NCBI GenBank assembly: GCA_026874595.1
Contig: CM049319.1
Coordinates: 58,168,917-58,232,916, forward strand
Reading direction: 5' to 3'
DNA length: 64,000 nt
From: Sipunculus nudus
Lineage: Eukaryota > Annelida > Sipuncula > Golfingiida > Sipunculidae
In this document: in pieces, positions 1 through 10,842 of the stretch
How positions within the stretch are numbered: position 1 is the stretch's first letter
Layout of the letters: the number at the start of each line of letters is the position of its first letter
Made by a program: the position numbers and the translations under genes
The notes under the pieces: model-generated
Database searches by the model: none
What the model was told of the DNA's origin: nothing
The model's input: the letters and a program-made list of their open reading frames with translations, nothing else

Positions 1-1040
1 GACATTAAAAGATAGCCATCCTGTGAGACATTGAAAGATACCCATCCTGTGAGACATTGAAAGATAGCCATCTTGTGAAACATTGAAAGATAGCCTTCTT
101 GTAAGACATTAAAAGATAGCCATCCTGTGAGACATTGAAAGATACCCATCCTGTGAGACATAAAAAGAAAGCCATCTTGTGAAACATTGAAAGATAGCCA
201 TCCTGTAAGACATTCGAAGATACCCATCCTGTGAGACATTAAAGGATACCCATCCAGTGAGACATTGAAAGATACCCATCCTGCGAGACATTGAAAGATA
301 GTCATCCTGTGAGACATTGAAAGATAGCCTTCCTGTGAGACATTAAAAGATAGCCATCCTGTGAGACATTGAAAGATACCCATCCTGTGAGACATTGAAA
401 GATACTCATCCTGTGAGACATTGAAAGATAGCCTTCCTGTGAGACATTGAAAGATACCCATCCTGTGAGACATTGAAGGATAGCCATCCTGTGAAACATT
501 GAAAGATAGCCTTCCTGTAAGACATTAAAAGATAGCCATCCTGTGAGACATTGAAAGATACCCATCCTGTGAGACATTAAAAGATAGCCATCTTGTGAAA
601 CATTGAAAGATAGCCTTCCTGTAAGACATTAAAAGATAGCCATCCTGTGAGACATTGAAAGATACCCATCCTGTGAGACATAGAAAGATAGCCATCTTGT
701 GAAACATTGAAAGATAGCCATCCTGTGAGACATTCGAAGATACCCATCCTGTGAGACATTAAAGCATACCCATCCAGTGAGACATTGAAGGATACCCATC
801 CTGCGAGACATTGAAAGATAGTCATCCTGGCAGACATTGAAAGATAGCCTTCCTGTGAGACATTAAAAGATAGCCATCCTGTGAGACATTGAAAGATACT
901 CATCCTGTGAGACATTGAAAGATAGCCTTCCTGTGAGACATTGAAAGATACCCATCCTGTGAGACATTGAAAGATAGCCATCCTGTGAAACATTGAAAGA
1001 TAGCCATCCTGAGAGACATTGTAAGATAGCCATCCTGTGA
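1..1040. repeat. Higher-order duplication, 520 bp, in the 26-bp array
   Basis: The variant pattern beginning at position 1 recurs at 521 in the same unit order, including the GTGAAACATT and GTAAGACATT variants, an offset of 520 bp (20 units). This indicates block duplication by unequal exchange rather than only unit-by-unit turnover. The second copy's right border was not placed precisely. Confidence 0.6.
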
Positions 1041-2788
1041 AACATTAAAAGATACCCATCCTGTGAGACATTGAAAGATACCCATCCTGTGAGACATTGA
1101 AATATAGCCATCCTGTGAGACATTAAAGCATACCCATCCGGTGAGACATTAAAAGATAGTCATCCTGTGAGACATTAAAAGACACCTTCTTGTGAGACAT
1201 TGAAAGACACCCATACTGTAAGACATTAAAGGATACCCATCCTTTGAGACATTTAAGGATTCCCATCCGCTGAGACATTAAAGGATAACCATCCTGTGAG
1301 ACATTGAAGGATACCCACCCAGTGAGACATTGAAAGATACCCATCCTGCGAGACATTAAAGGATACCCTTCTTGTGAGACATTGAAAGATACCCATCCAG
1401 TGAGACACTAAAGGATTCCCATCCTGTAAGACATTAAAGGATACCCATCCTGTGAGACAGTAAAGGATACCCATCTTGTGAGACATTGAAAGATACCCAT
1501 CCTGTGAGACACTGAAAGATAGTCATCCTGTGAGACATTAAAAGATATCCTTCTTGTGAGACATTGAAAGACACCCATCCTGTGAGATATTAAAGGATAC
1601 CCATTCTGTGAGACATTGGAAGACACCCATCCTGTGAGACAATGAAAAATACCCTTCCTGTGAGACATTAAAAGGATACCCATCCTGGGAGACATTAAAG
1701 GATACCCATCCTGTGAGACATTAAAGGATACCCATCCAGTGAGACATTGAAAGATACCCATCCTGCGAGACATTAAAGGATACCCATCCTGTGAGACATT
1801 GAAAGATACCCATACTGTGAGACCTTAAAGGATACCCATCCTGTGAGACATTAAAGATTCCCATCCTCTGAGACATTGAAAGCTACCCATCCTTTGGGAC
1901 AATTAAAGATAGTTATCCTGTGAGACATTACAAGATATCCTTCTTGTGAGACATTGAAAGACACCCATCCTGTGAGACATTGAAAGATACCCATCCTGTG
2001 AGACATTAAAGGATACCCATCCTGTGAGACATTAAAGGATACCCATCCAGTGAGACATTGAAAGATACCCATCCTGCGAGACATTAAAGGATACCCATCC
2101 TGTGAGACATTAAAGGATACCCTTCTTGTGAGACATTGAAAGATACCCATCCAGTGAGACACTAAAGGATTCCAATCCTGTGAGACATTAAAGGATACCC
2201 ATCCTTTGAGACAGTAAAGGATACCCATCTTGTGAGACATTGAAAGATACCCATCCTGTGAGACATTGAAAGATAGTCATCCTGTGAGACATTAAAAGAT
2301 ATCCTTCTTGTGAGACATTGAAAGACACCCATCCTGTGAGATATTAAAGGATACCCATCCTGTGAGACATTAAAGATTCCCATCCTCTGAGACATTGAAA
2401 GATACCCATCCTTTGGGAAAATTAAAGATAGTTATCCTGTGAGACATTACAAGATATCCTTCTTGGGAGACATTGAAAGACACCCATCCTGTGAGACATT
2501 GAAAGATACCCATCCTGTGAGACAGTAAAGGATACCCATCCTGTGAGACATTGAAAGATACCCTTCCTGTGAGACATTAAAGATTCCCATCCTCTGAGAC
2601 ATTAAAGGATACCCTTCTTGTGAGACATTGAAAGATACCAATCCTGCGAGACATTAAAGCATACCCATCCTATGAGACATTAAAGGATACCAATCCTGTG
2701 AGACATTGAAAGATATCCATCCTGTGAGACATTGAAAGATAGCCATCCTGTGAGACATTGAAAGATACCCATCCTGTGAGACATTAAA

Positions 2789-3306
2789 GGATACCAATCC
2801 TGTGAGACATTATAGATACCCATCTTGTGAGACATGAAAGGATACCCATCCTGTGAGACATTGAAAGATAGCCATCCTGTAAGACATTAAAAGATACCCA
2901 TCCTATGAGGCAATGAAAGACACCCATCCTGTGAGACATTGAAAGATAGTCATCCTGTGAGATATTGAAAGATACCCATCCTGTGAGACATTGAAAGATA
3001 GCCATCTTGTGAGACATTAAAGAATACCCATCCTGTGAGACATTAAAGGATACCAATCCTGTGAGACATTATAGATACCCATCTTGTGAGACATGAAAGG
3101 ATACCCATCCTGTGAGACATTGAAAGATAGCCATCCTGTAAGACATTAAAAGATACCCATCCTATGAGGCAATGAAAGACACCCATCCTGTGAGACATTG
3201 AAAGATAGTCATCCTGTGAGATATTGAAAGATACCCATCCTGTGAGACATTGAAAGATAGCCATCTTGTGAGACATTAAAGAATACCCATACTGTGAGAC
3301 ATTAAA
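2789..3306. repeat. Higher-order duplication, 259 bp, in the 26-bp array
   Basis: Two consecutive blocks starting at 2789 and 3048 are near identical. They include rare variants found in no other unit: CATTATAGATACC, GACATGAAAGG, and GAGGCAATGAAAG in place of GAGACATTGAAAG. The 259-bp offset is ten units less one base. The rare variants make a recent tandem duplication very likely. Confidence 0.85.
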
Positions 3307-3566
3307 GGATACCCATCCTTTGAGACATTTAAGGATTCCCATCCTCTGAGACATTTATGGATACCCTTCTTGTGAGACATTAAAGGATACCCACCCAGTG
3401 AGACATTGAAAGATACCCATCCTGCGAGACATTTAAAGATAGATATCCTATGAGAAATTGAAAGATACCCATACTGTGAGACTGAAAGATAGCTATCCTG
3501 TGGGATATTGAAAGATACCCATCCTGTGAGACATTGAAAGATAGCCATCCTGTGAAACATTAAAAG

Positions 3567-6500
3567 CGAGGTAAATTGAATGGGAAGTTCAATGTGATAA
3601 TGCTAGTGAGACATTTGAAGGGCTGTGTTTTGAGATACTGAAACATGAACAGCAGAGTGGACAGTCCTGTGAGTTGCTGAGTGGGTAGTTATGTGAGATA
3701 TTGAATGGTCAGTCTGAGACATTGAGGGGGTAGTTATGTGAGACAGTAGGTAGTCCTGTGGGACACTGTATGGCCAGTCCTGTAGCTGAGTTTACAGTCC
3801 TGTCAGACATTGGGTGGACATTCTTGTGAGTTTCTGAGTGGACAGTCCTTTGAGTTATATAGGGGACAGACCTGTGAGTTATTTAGTGGATGGAGTTATT
3901 GAGTGGACAGTCCTGTGAGTTTAGTGGACGGTCCTGTGAGTCAGTGAGACACTGAGTGGACATTCCTGTGAGTTACTTAGTGGACAGTCCTTTGAGTTAA
4001 TTGGTGGACAGACTTGTGAGTTGTTTAATGGAAAGTCCTGTGAGTTGTTTAGTGAAAGGAGCAGCGAGTTACTGAGTGGACATTCCCTGAGTTATTTTTG
4101 TACAGGACTGAGTTATTTAGTGGACAGTCCTGTAAGTTACTGAAGGTATAGCCCTGTGAGACACTGAGTGGACATTCCTGTGAGTTACTGAGTGGACAGT
4201 CCTGTGAGTTATTAAGTGGGCAGTCCTGTGAGTAACTGATTAGACAGTCCTGTAACTGAGTAACAGTCCTATTTATTGGGCAAGACTGAGTTATTCGTAG
4301 ACGGTCCTTGTAATTTAATAGACAGTTTTGGGACTTACTGAATGTATAATCCTGTGAGTTACTGAGTGTTATTGAGTGGGTAGTCCTGTGAGACACTGAG
4401 TGGGTAGTCTGTGAGACACTGTGTGGCCAGTCCTATGAGTTACTGAGTGGTCAGTCCTGTGAAATACTGAATGTATAGTCCTGTGAGTTACTGAGTGGAA
4501 AGTCACATATGTTCCTGAGTGGGTAGTCCTGTGAGACACTGAGGACAGTCCTGTGAGTTACTGAGTTGGTGGTCCTGTGAATTACTGAATGTATAGTCTT
4601 GTGAGTAACTCAGTTGACAGTACTATGAATTACTTAGTGGGTAGTCCTGTGAGTAACTGGGTGGACAGTACTGTAAGTCACTGAGTGGGTAGTCATGTGA
4701 GACACTGAGTGGACATTCCTGTGAGTTATTTAGTACAGTCACTGAGTTACTGAGTGGACAGTACTATGAGTTACACAGTGGTTCTTTGAGACACTGAGTG
4801 GGTAGTCCTGTGAGGTACTGTGTGGCCAGTCCTGTGAGATATTAAGCAGAGAGACCTGTCAGTTTCTGAGTGGTCAGTCCTGTGAGTTACAAAGTGGCCA
4901 GTTCTTTGAGTTACTGAATGTATAGTCCTGTGAGTTGTAAGTTACCGAGTGGACAGTCCTATGAGTTATTGATTGGGTATTCCTGTGAGACACTCAGTGG
5001 GTAGTCCTGTGAGACACTTTGTGGCTAGTCCTGTAAATATTTGGGCAGTCCTGTGAGTAACTGAGTGATGCAGTTCTATGAGTTATTCATTGGACAGGAC
5101 AGAGTTATTTTGTGGAGGGTCCTTTGAATTATTTAGTGAACAGTCCTGTGAGTACTTGGATGTATAAGCCTGTGAGTTACTGAGTGGAGTCCTATATGTT
5201 ACTGAGAGGGTAGTCCTGTGAGACACTGTATGGCTAGTCATGTGACTAACTGAGTTGGGGGTCGTGTGAGTTACTGAACGTATGGTCCTGTGAGTTACTG
5301 AGTGGACAGTTCAATGAATTACAGAGTGGGTAGTTTGTGAGACACTGAGTGGGAAGCCCTGTGAGTAACTGAGTAGACAGTCCTTTGAGTTATTGATTTG
5401 ACAGGACTGAGTTATTTGGTTGATGGTTTATAGGAGTGTTTTAGTGGACAGTCCTGGGAGTTACTGAACGTATTGCCGTATGGGTTACTGAGCAGACAGT
5501 CCTATGAGTTACTGAGTGGACAGTACTATGAGTTACATAGTGGTTCTGTAAAACACTGTATTGCCAGTCCTGTAACTGAGTAGACAGTCCTATGAATTAT
5601 TTATTGCAAAGGACTGAGTTCCTGGGTGGACAGTACTGTAAGTAACTGAGTACGTAGTCTTGTGAGACACTGAGTGGACATTCCTGTGAGTTATTTTGAA
5701 GACAGTCCTGTAAGTTACTGATAGGACAGTACTATGAGTTACATAGTGGTACTGTGAGAAGCTGAGTGGTCAGTCCTGTGAGTTACTGAGTGGCCAGTTC
5801 TTTGAGTTACTGAATGTATAGTCCTTTGAGTAGTGAGTTACTGAGTGGACAGTCCTACGAGTTATTGATTGGGAAGTCCTGGGAGACACTCAGTGGGTAG
5901 TCTTGTGAGACACTTTGTGGCCAGGCCTGTAAATGAATGGGCAGTCCTGTGAGTAACTGAGTGAGACACAGAGTTGGCAGTCCTGTGAGTAACTAAGTGA
6001 GGCAGTTCTATGAGTTATTTATTGGACAGGACAGAGTTATTTTGTGGAGGGTCCTTTGAATTATTTAGTGGGCAGTCCTGTGAGTGACTGAATGTATAAG
6101 CCTGTGAGTTAACGAGTAGACAGTCCTATATGTTACTGAGTGGGTAGTCCTGTGAGACAATGTATGGCCAGTCATGTGAGTAACTGAGTTGGGGGTCCTG
6201 TGAGTTACTGAATGTGTAGTCCTGTGAGTTACTGAATGGACAGTTCAATGAATTACAGAGTGAGTAGTCCTGTAAGACACTGGATGGCCAGTCATGTGAG
6301 TAACTGAGTAGGGGGTCCTGTGAGTTACTGAATGTGTAGTCCTGTGAGTTACTGAATGGACAGTTCAATGAATTACAGAGTGAGTAGTCCTGTAAGACAC
6401 TGGATGGCCAGTCATGTGAGTAACTGAGTTGGGGGTCCTGTGAGTTACTGAATGTGTAGTCCTGTGAGTTACTGAGTGGACAGTTCAATGAATTACTGAG

Positions 6501-6718
6501 TGGGTAGTCCTGTGAGACACTGGATGGCCAGTCATGTAACTGAGTCGGAGGTCCTGTGAGTTACTGAATACTAAGTCCTGTGAGTAACTGAGTAGACAGT
6601 CCTATGAGTTATTTGATGGACGGTACGTCCTGCAAGTTATTTATTGGACAGTAACTGTCCTGTGAGTAACTGAGTAGACAGTCCTATGAATTATTTATTG
6701 GACAGGACTGAGTTATTC
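3567..6718. repeat. Degenerate 24-bp minisatellite
   Basis: Continuation of the preceding array, but with a unit near 24 bp built on GTCCTGTGAGTTACTGAGTG plus GACA. Subtypes are GAGACACTGAGTGGGTA and GAGTTATTTAGTGGACA. Copies are far more diverged than in the 26-bp array. The GAGACACTGAGTGGGTAGTC form is intermediate between the two arrays, so I infer common descent. No plausible coding sequence was seen; open stretches are by-products of the period. Confidence 0.9.
6233..6473. repeat. 120-bp higher-order repeat in the 24-bp array
   Basis: The block starting ACTGAATGGACAGTTCAATG at 6233 recurs almost unchanged at 6353 (120 bp, five units); a related, less complete copy precedes it. It carries the distinctive GAGTAGGGGGTCC variants, so this is a local recent amplification. 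Confidence 0.8.
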
Positions 6719-7778
6719 TATCCCCAGACAAAGTCGGGGGATACTATGTTTTCATACCTGTCCCCCCCCGCCGCCGCATATAAATCTTGTTGGCGTGATA
6801 ACTCAAAAAATATTACACTGATATTTACCAAACTTGGTATATGTATAGATATGGGTGCAAGGACGAGCCTATTTTAAATGAAGTCATGACCTTGACTACG
6901 AGAGTGTCCTTGACCTTGAATAGGTCCAATTTTGGTGAAAATGACACAAATTCTTAAACATCTCAAAAAATCTTGTATGGATTGATCCCAAAATCAAGTT
7001 GATGGAAGATCATGGATAGGGTTGTCATGTTCCGGAAACTGGTGGCGCCACCTGTCATTCTTTACTTGTTTTCGTGCCGTGTAATACCCCCAAAATTGCT
7101 ACTTGACAGTACTGTGAGCATTATAAGACAAAAACTAATGGACAGATTTCTTTTATATTATGCATATACATAGATATTGGTTTTGGGATGATATTTATTT
7201 AAATTGGGGTCATGACCTTTCCAATGAGAGTGGCCTTGACCTTAAATATTGCCATATATGGTGAAAATTACACAAAATCATTAATATCTCAATAAGGGAT
7301 GCATGGATTGGTCCAAAAATCAACTTGACCGAAGATCTTGGATAGTAAAGTCATGTACCGGAAACAGGTGACGCCACCTGTTATTCTTTTACTTGTTTTC
7401 TTGCCGTTTATTACCCCATCATTGCCACTTACCAGCACTGTGATCATTATAATTCAAAAACCATCGGACAGATTTCTTTCATATAATGCATATACATAGA
7501 CATGGGTTATGGGATGATGTATATATAAATTGGGGTCATGACGTTTCCTATTAGAGTGGCCTTGACCTTGAATATTGCCATATATGGTGAAAATTACACA
7601 AAATCATAATCTCAATAAGGGATGCAAGGATTGATCCCAAAATCAAGTTGATGGAAAATCATGGATAGGGTTGTCTTGTTCCGGAAACTGGTGGCGCCAC
7701 CTATTATTCTTTACTTGTTTTTGTGCCTTTTAATACCCCCAAAATTGCAAATTGACAGTACTGTGAGCATTATAAATC

Positions 7779-10470
7779 AACAAGTGAACCATGGGTCATG
7801 ACGCTCAGCTGACTGGGAAGAGATTCGCAAAAGGAAATTTTATCATCAGAATGGTAGTATATACCCATTCAACTGAAGCATCAAGCAGATTAACCAACAG
7901 GCCAAGATTTATTCTGTATTCATATATCTCAAAAATAGAGAAAAAATGTGTAAACTTTAAAAACTAGAATACGGGTAGCCGACAAGTGACTACGTGTATC
8001 CGCCAAAATCAGAGTGGAACGGTTGAAGTGAGGCATGGATTGAGTGGCAAGGGGAAATAGAGTGAGGTATGTTGCATATTAGCATGGATGTCTGCAGCCT
8101 AAATGTGTATGTAGGTTGTGCCACCTACCACAAATCCAGAAAGCTGTCCAAGTTGTATACATATGCAAAACTTTAGGCAGAAAAGTCAAACCACTACTTG
8201 TATATGAGTGATTTTAGCCGACGGCAGACAAACAGACAGACGCTGTGCAAAAATGGTTGCAGGTGGCCCCTCCAGTTTTGTGAATGATAAAGACCTATGT
8301 GAGATCTATACACATGCAAAATTTTGGCCCAATCGTTCAAACGGCATAAACTAGAATGTAGGTGGCGCCACCTGTCATAAAATCAAGAAAGCTATCCAGG
8401 ATGTATAAAACTGTAAAATTTTAGGCAGATATGTCAAACCACTGCCGAGATATGAGTGACATTATCCCACGGCAGAAAACAGACAGATGCTGTGCAAAAA
8501 TGGTTGCAGGTGGCGCCACCAGTTTTGCGTATGATAAAGAGCTATGTGAGATCTATACACATGCAAAATTTTGGGCCAATCGGTCAAATGGTTCCCGAGA
8601 TATGAGCTTGGATGTGATCAGCGTGAATGTGAATGTAGGTGGCGCCATCTGTCATAAAATCAAGAAAGCTATCCTGGATGTATATGCATGACGAATTTCA
8701 GGTGAATTAGTCAATTCACTGCAGAGATATGAGTGATTTTAACCCAAGACAGATGAACAGATGGACACTGTGCAAACATGGTTACAGGTGGCACCACCAT
8801 TTTTGTGTATGTTATAAAGCAATCCAAGGGTACGTTTGTATCAATTTTATTTCCTGATTGGTCAATCGGTTCCCGAGATATGAGGGTTTATGTGGGGAAA
8901 CAAGAAGCACAAATGGACGCTGGATAGAGGGGAAAGGTCAGAGGTCAACACAAATTGGTTAGGCACTAGTTCACATGTGACTCGATGATTGGTGTAATTT
9001 TCGAAAAAATCGGTTAATTTTTCTCCGAGGAGCTCTCTGGAAACAAATGTGGTGGCGGCGGAGGAACCCGGTCAAAAACATAGTATCTGCAGAACTTCGT
9101 TTGGAGGATACAAAAATACAGGTGGCTCCACCAGTCTGCAGAAACTAATAAAAACACTTAATGGTCAATATCTATGCAAAGAATCATGATGATCTCCGCA
9201 TTAGTTGTTCAGATACTTCAGCTTTTGTATCAAATTGTCCATTATTCTGAGGGATACTTTCAGAGTCCTATAGCTTGAAGGATATGGGTAACAGAGACCT
9301 AATTTCAAGTTTCCACAGGCACTCTTCATGGGCCTCCTTGCATGACAAGAATGAAGTTTCTAGGTCCAGTTGTTGCAATTTGTACCCTGTTGACAGATAA
9401 CCACATCTTTAAAGGTCTCAAAAAAGAGGGAAAAAATTCGTAAAAATTTGAAAAAATAGAGGTGGCGCACCCAGTCTGCAGAAACTGATGGAACAGCTCA
9501 TGCTCAATATGTATGCCGAAAATCATGACCATCAGTGTTGTAGTTATTGAGATACTGCACTTTTTGTATCAAATTTTCCATTATTCAAGGGGATATCTTG
9601 GAGCCATACAGCCTAAAGGATATGGGTAACAGAGACCTAATTTCAGGTTTCCATGGAGAATTTTCATGGGTCTCCCTGTGTGTCAAGAATGAAGATTCTA
9701 GGTCCAGTTTTTTATGATTTGTGCCCTGTTAACAGATGTTCATATCTTTAAACATCTCAAAAATAGAGAAAAAATTCATAAAAAAACCCGAACAAATACA
9801 GGTTGTGCCACCAGTCTGCAGGAACTGATGGAACACCTCTTGATCAATATGTATGCCAAAAATCATGACCATCAGTGATGTAGTTATTGAGATATTGAAG
9901 TTTTTGTATGAAATTTTTGACTACTCTGGGGGGTTCTTTGGGGCCCGATAGCTCGAAGGATATGGGTAACAGAGACCTAATTTCTGATTTCAATGGAGAC
10001 TATTCATAGGTCTCTCAGTATATCGAGAATGAAGATTCTAGGTCCAGTAGTTACGATTTGTGCCTTGTTAACAGATGTCAGCATCCTTAAAGGTCTCAAA
10101 AATAGAGGAAAAAATCGTAAAAAAATCGAACAATACAGGTGGCGCCACCAGTCTGCAGGAACTGATGGAACATCTCATGATCAATATGTATGCCAAAAAT
10201 CATGACCATCAGTCAAGTAGTTAATGAGATATTGAAGTTTTTGTATGGAATTTTTTACTCTTCTGGGGGGTACTTTGGGGCCCCATAGCTCGAAGGATAT
10301 GGGTAACAGAGATCTAATTTCTGGTTTCCAAGGAGATTTTTCATGGACCTCTCAGAATCCCAAGTTACAAGGTTCTAGGTCCAGCGGTTACGATTTGTGC
10401 CTGGTTAACGGACAGACGGACAAAGAGTGATCGCTATAGCTCAGATGACTTTCAGTCAGCTGAGCTAAAA
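7779..10470 (-). mobile_element. C1: C-family Helentron-like element nested in D1, hosting A1
   Basis: The 3' end (left) is AACAAGTGAACCATGGGTCA with a near-palindromic GACCCATGGGTC-type hairpin and internal repeat CGCTCAGCTGACTG. The 5' end (right, 10437-10466) is GCTCAG-TGACT-TTC-AGTCA-CTGAGC, a double-stem hairpin preceded by GACAGACGGACAAAG and CTATAG. The body is about 300-bp units, each with GTCTGCAG-AACTGATGGAACA, TATGGGTAACAGAGACCTAA and a GGTGGCGCCACC-like box (perfect at 10138). The host sequence on both sides rejoins to match an uninterrupted D unit at about 7106-7140. A1 is inserted at 7964. Confidence 0.75.
7964..9113 (-). mobile_element. A1: A-family Helentron-like element nested in C1
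   Basis: Left end AACTAG, then hairpin GTAGCCGACAAGTGACTAC (7975-7993; one mismatch relative to other copies), then internal repeat GTATCCGCC (7996-8004). Right end is the partner repeat in GTATCTGC...GGAGGATACAA (9083-9113), diverged, preceded by a GGCGGCGG tract. Body units of about 250 bp carry GGTTCCCGAGATATGAG, GGTGGCGCCACC (8510; a one-base variant at 8638) and GATGGACACTGTGCAAACATGG split across adjacent units. Host sequence on each side (AAAAATAGAGAAAAAATGTG and AATACAGGTGGCTCC) is continuous in other C units, for example 10108-10150. Confidence 0.8.
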
Positions 10471-10509
10471 ACTAATGGACAGATTTCTTTTATATTATGC
10501 ATATACATA

Positions 10510-10840
10510 ATGCATAGGACCTGTGAGCTACTGAGTGGACTGTCCTATTAGTTAATTATTGGACAGGGCCGAGTTATTTGGTGGATGGTCCTGTGAGTGA
10601 TTCAGTGGAAAATACTGTGAACTACTGAATATAGTCCTTTGAGTTACTGAGTGGACAGTCCTCAGTAACTCACAGGACTGGCCACTCAGTAACTCACAGG
10701 ATGACCACCTAGTTACTCACAGGCCAGTCCACTAAATAACTCACAGGTTTGTACACTAAATAGCTCACAGGTCTCACAGGACTGTCCACTCAGTAACTCA
10801 CAGGACTACACATTCAGTAACTCCCAGGAACATTTATGAA
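10510..10840. repeat. 24-bp minisatellite, left inverted arm, with orientation flip
   Basis: Minisatellite units run as GTCCTGTGAGTTACTGAGTG up to about 10671 and then switch to the reverse complement (CTCAGTAACTCACAGGAC) up to the D end at 10841. The flip lies inside GGACAGTCCTCAGTAACTC. The same flip is mirrored in the right arm near 15838, so it existed before the larger inversion. Confidence 0.85.
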
Positions 10841-10842
10841 AA

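Larger units (their letters stand above)
1..3566. repeat. 26-bp minisatellite array
   Basis: About 137 head-to-tail copies of a 26-bp unit, roughly GACATTGAAAGATACCCATC followed by CTGTGA. Variation is concentrated at a few positions: TTGAAAG/TTAAAAG/TTAAAGG, TACCC/TAGCC and CCTGTGA/CTTGTGA. Because 26 is not a multiple of 3, three units are needed to restore the frame, so stop-free minus-strand frames translate into a 26-residue period; these are not genes. The array starts outside the window and ends where the unit degenerates at about 3566. It shares the core TCCTGTGAGACA with the 24-bp array that follows. Confidence 0.95.
6719..10509 (+). mobile_element. D1: D-family Helentron-like element, 3'-truncated, hosting C1
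   Basis: The 5' end is the hairpin TATCCCCAGAC...GTCGGGGGATAC (6719-6744), followed by GAAAACATAGTATCC-type and CCGCCGCCG sequence. The body is about three units of roughly 300 bp (6780-7778). Each has ACTAATGGACAGATTTC, paired TGACCTT boxes, GGTGGCGCCACC (7042 and 7691) and CAGTACTGTGAGCATTATAA. At 7779 the last unit is interrupted by C1 and resumes at 10471 with ACTAATGGACAG. The element then breaks at about 10509 into minisatellite, so the CTAG end is missing. No ORF of note. Confidence 0.75.

Noticed and set aside
5-3560. Many minus-strand open frames of 60-138 codons with MSHRMGIFQC-like repeats
   Set aside because: They are by-products of a 26-bp minisatellite read with a 78-bp (26-codon) period; several frames are open at once and nothing else supports translation.
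1-3566. CRISPR-like regularity
   Set aside because: Units are contiguous with no unique spacers and the sequence is eukaryotic.
6126-6488. 120-codon minus-strand frame with SNSQDYTFSNSQ repeats
   Set aside because: Lies in the 24-bp minisatellite, which preserves frame; no splice sites, start context or family similarity.
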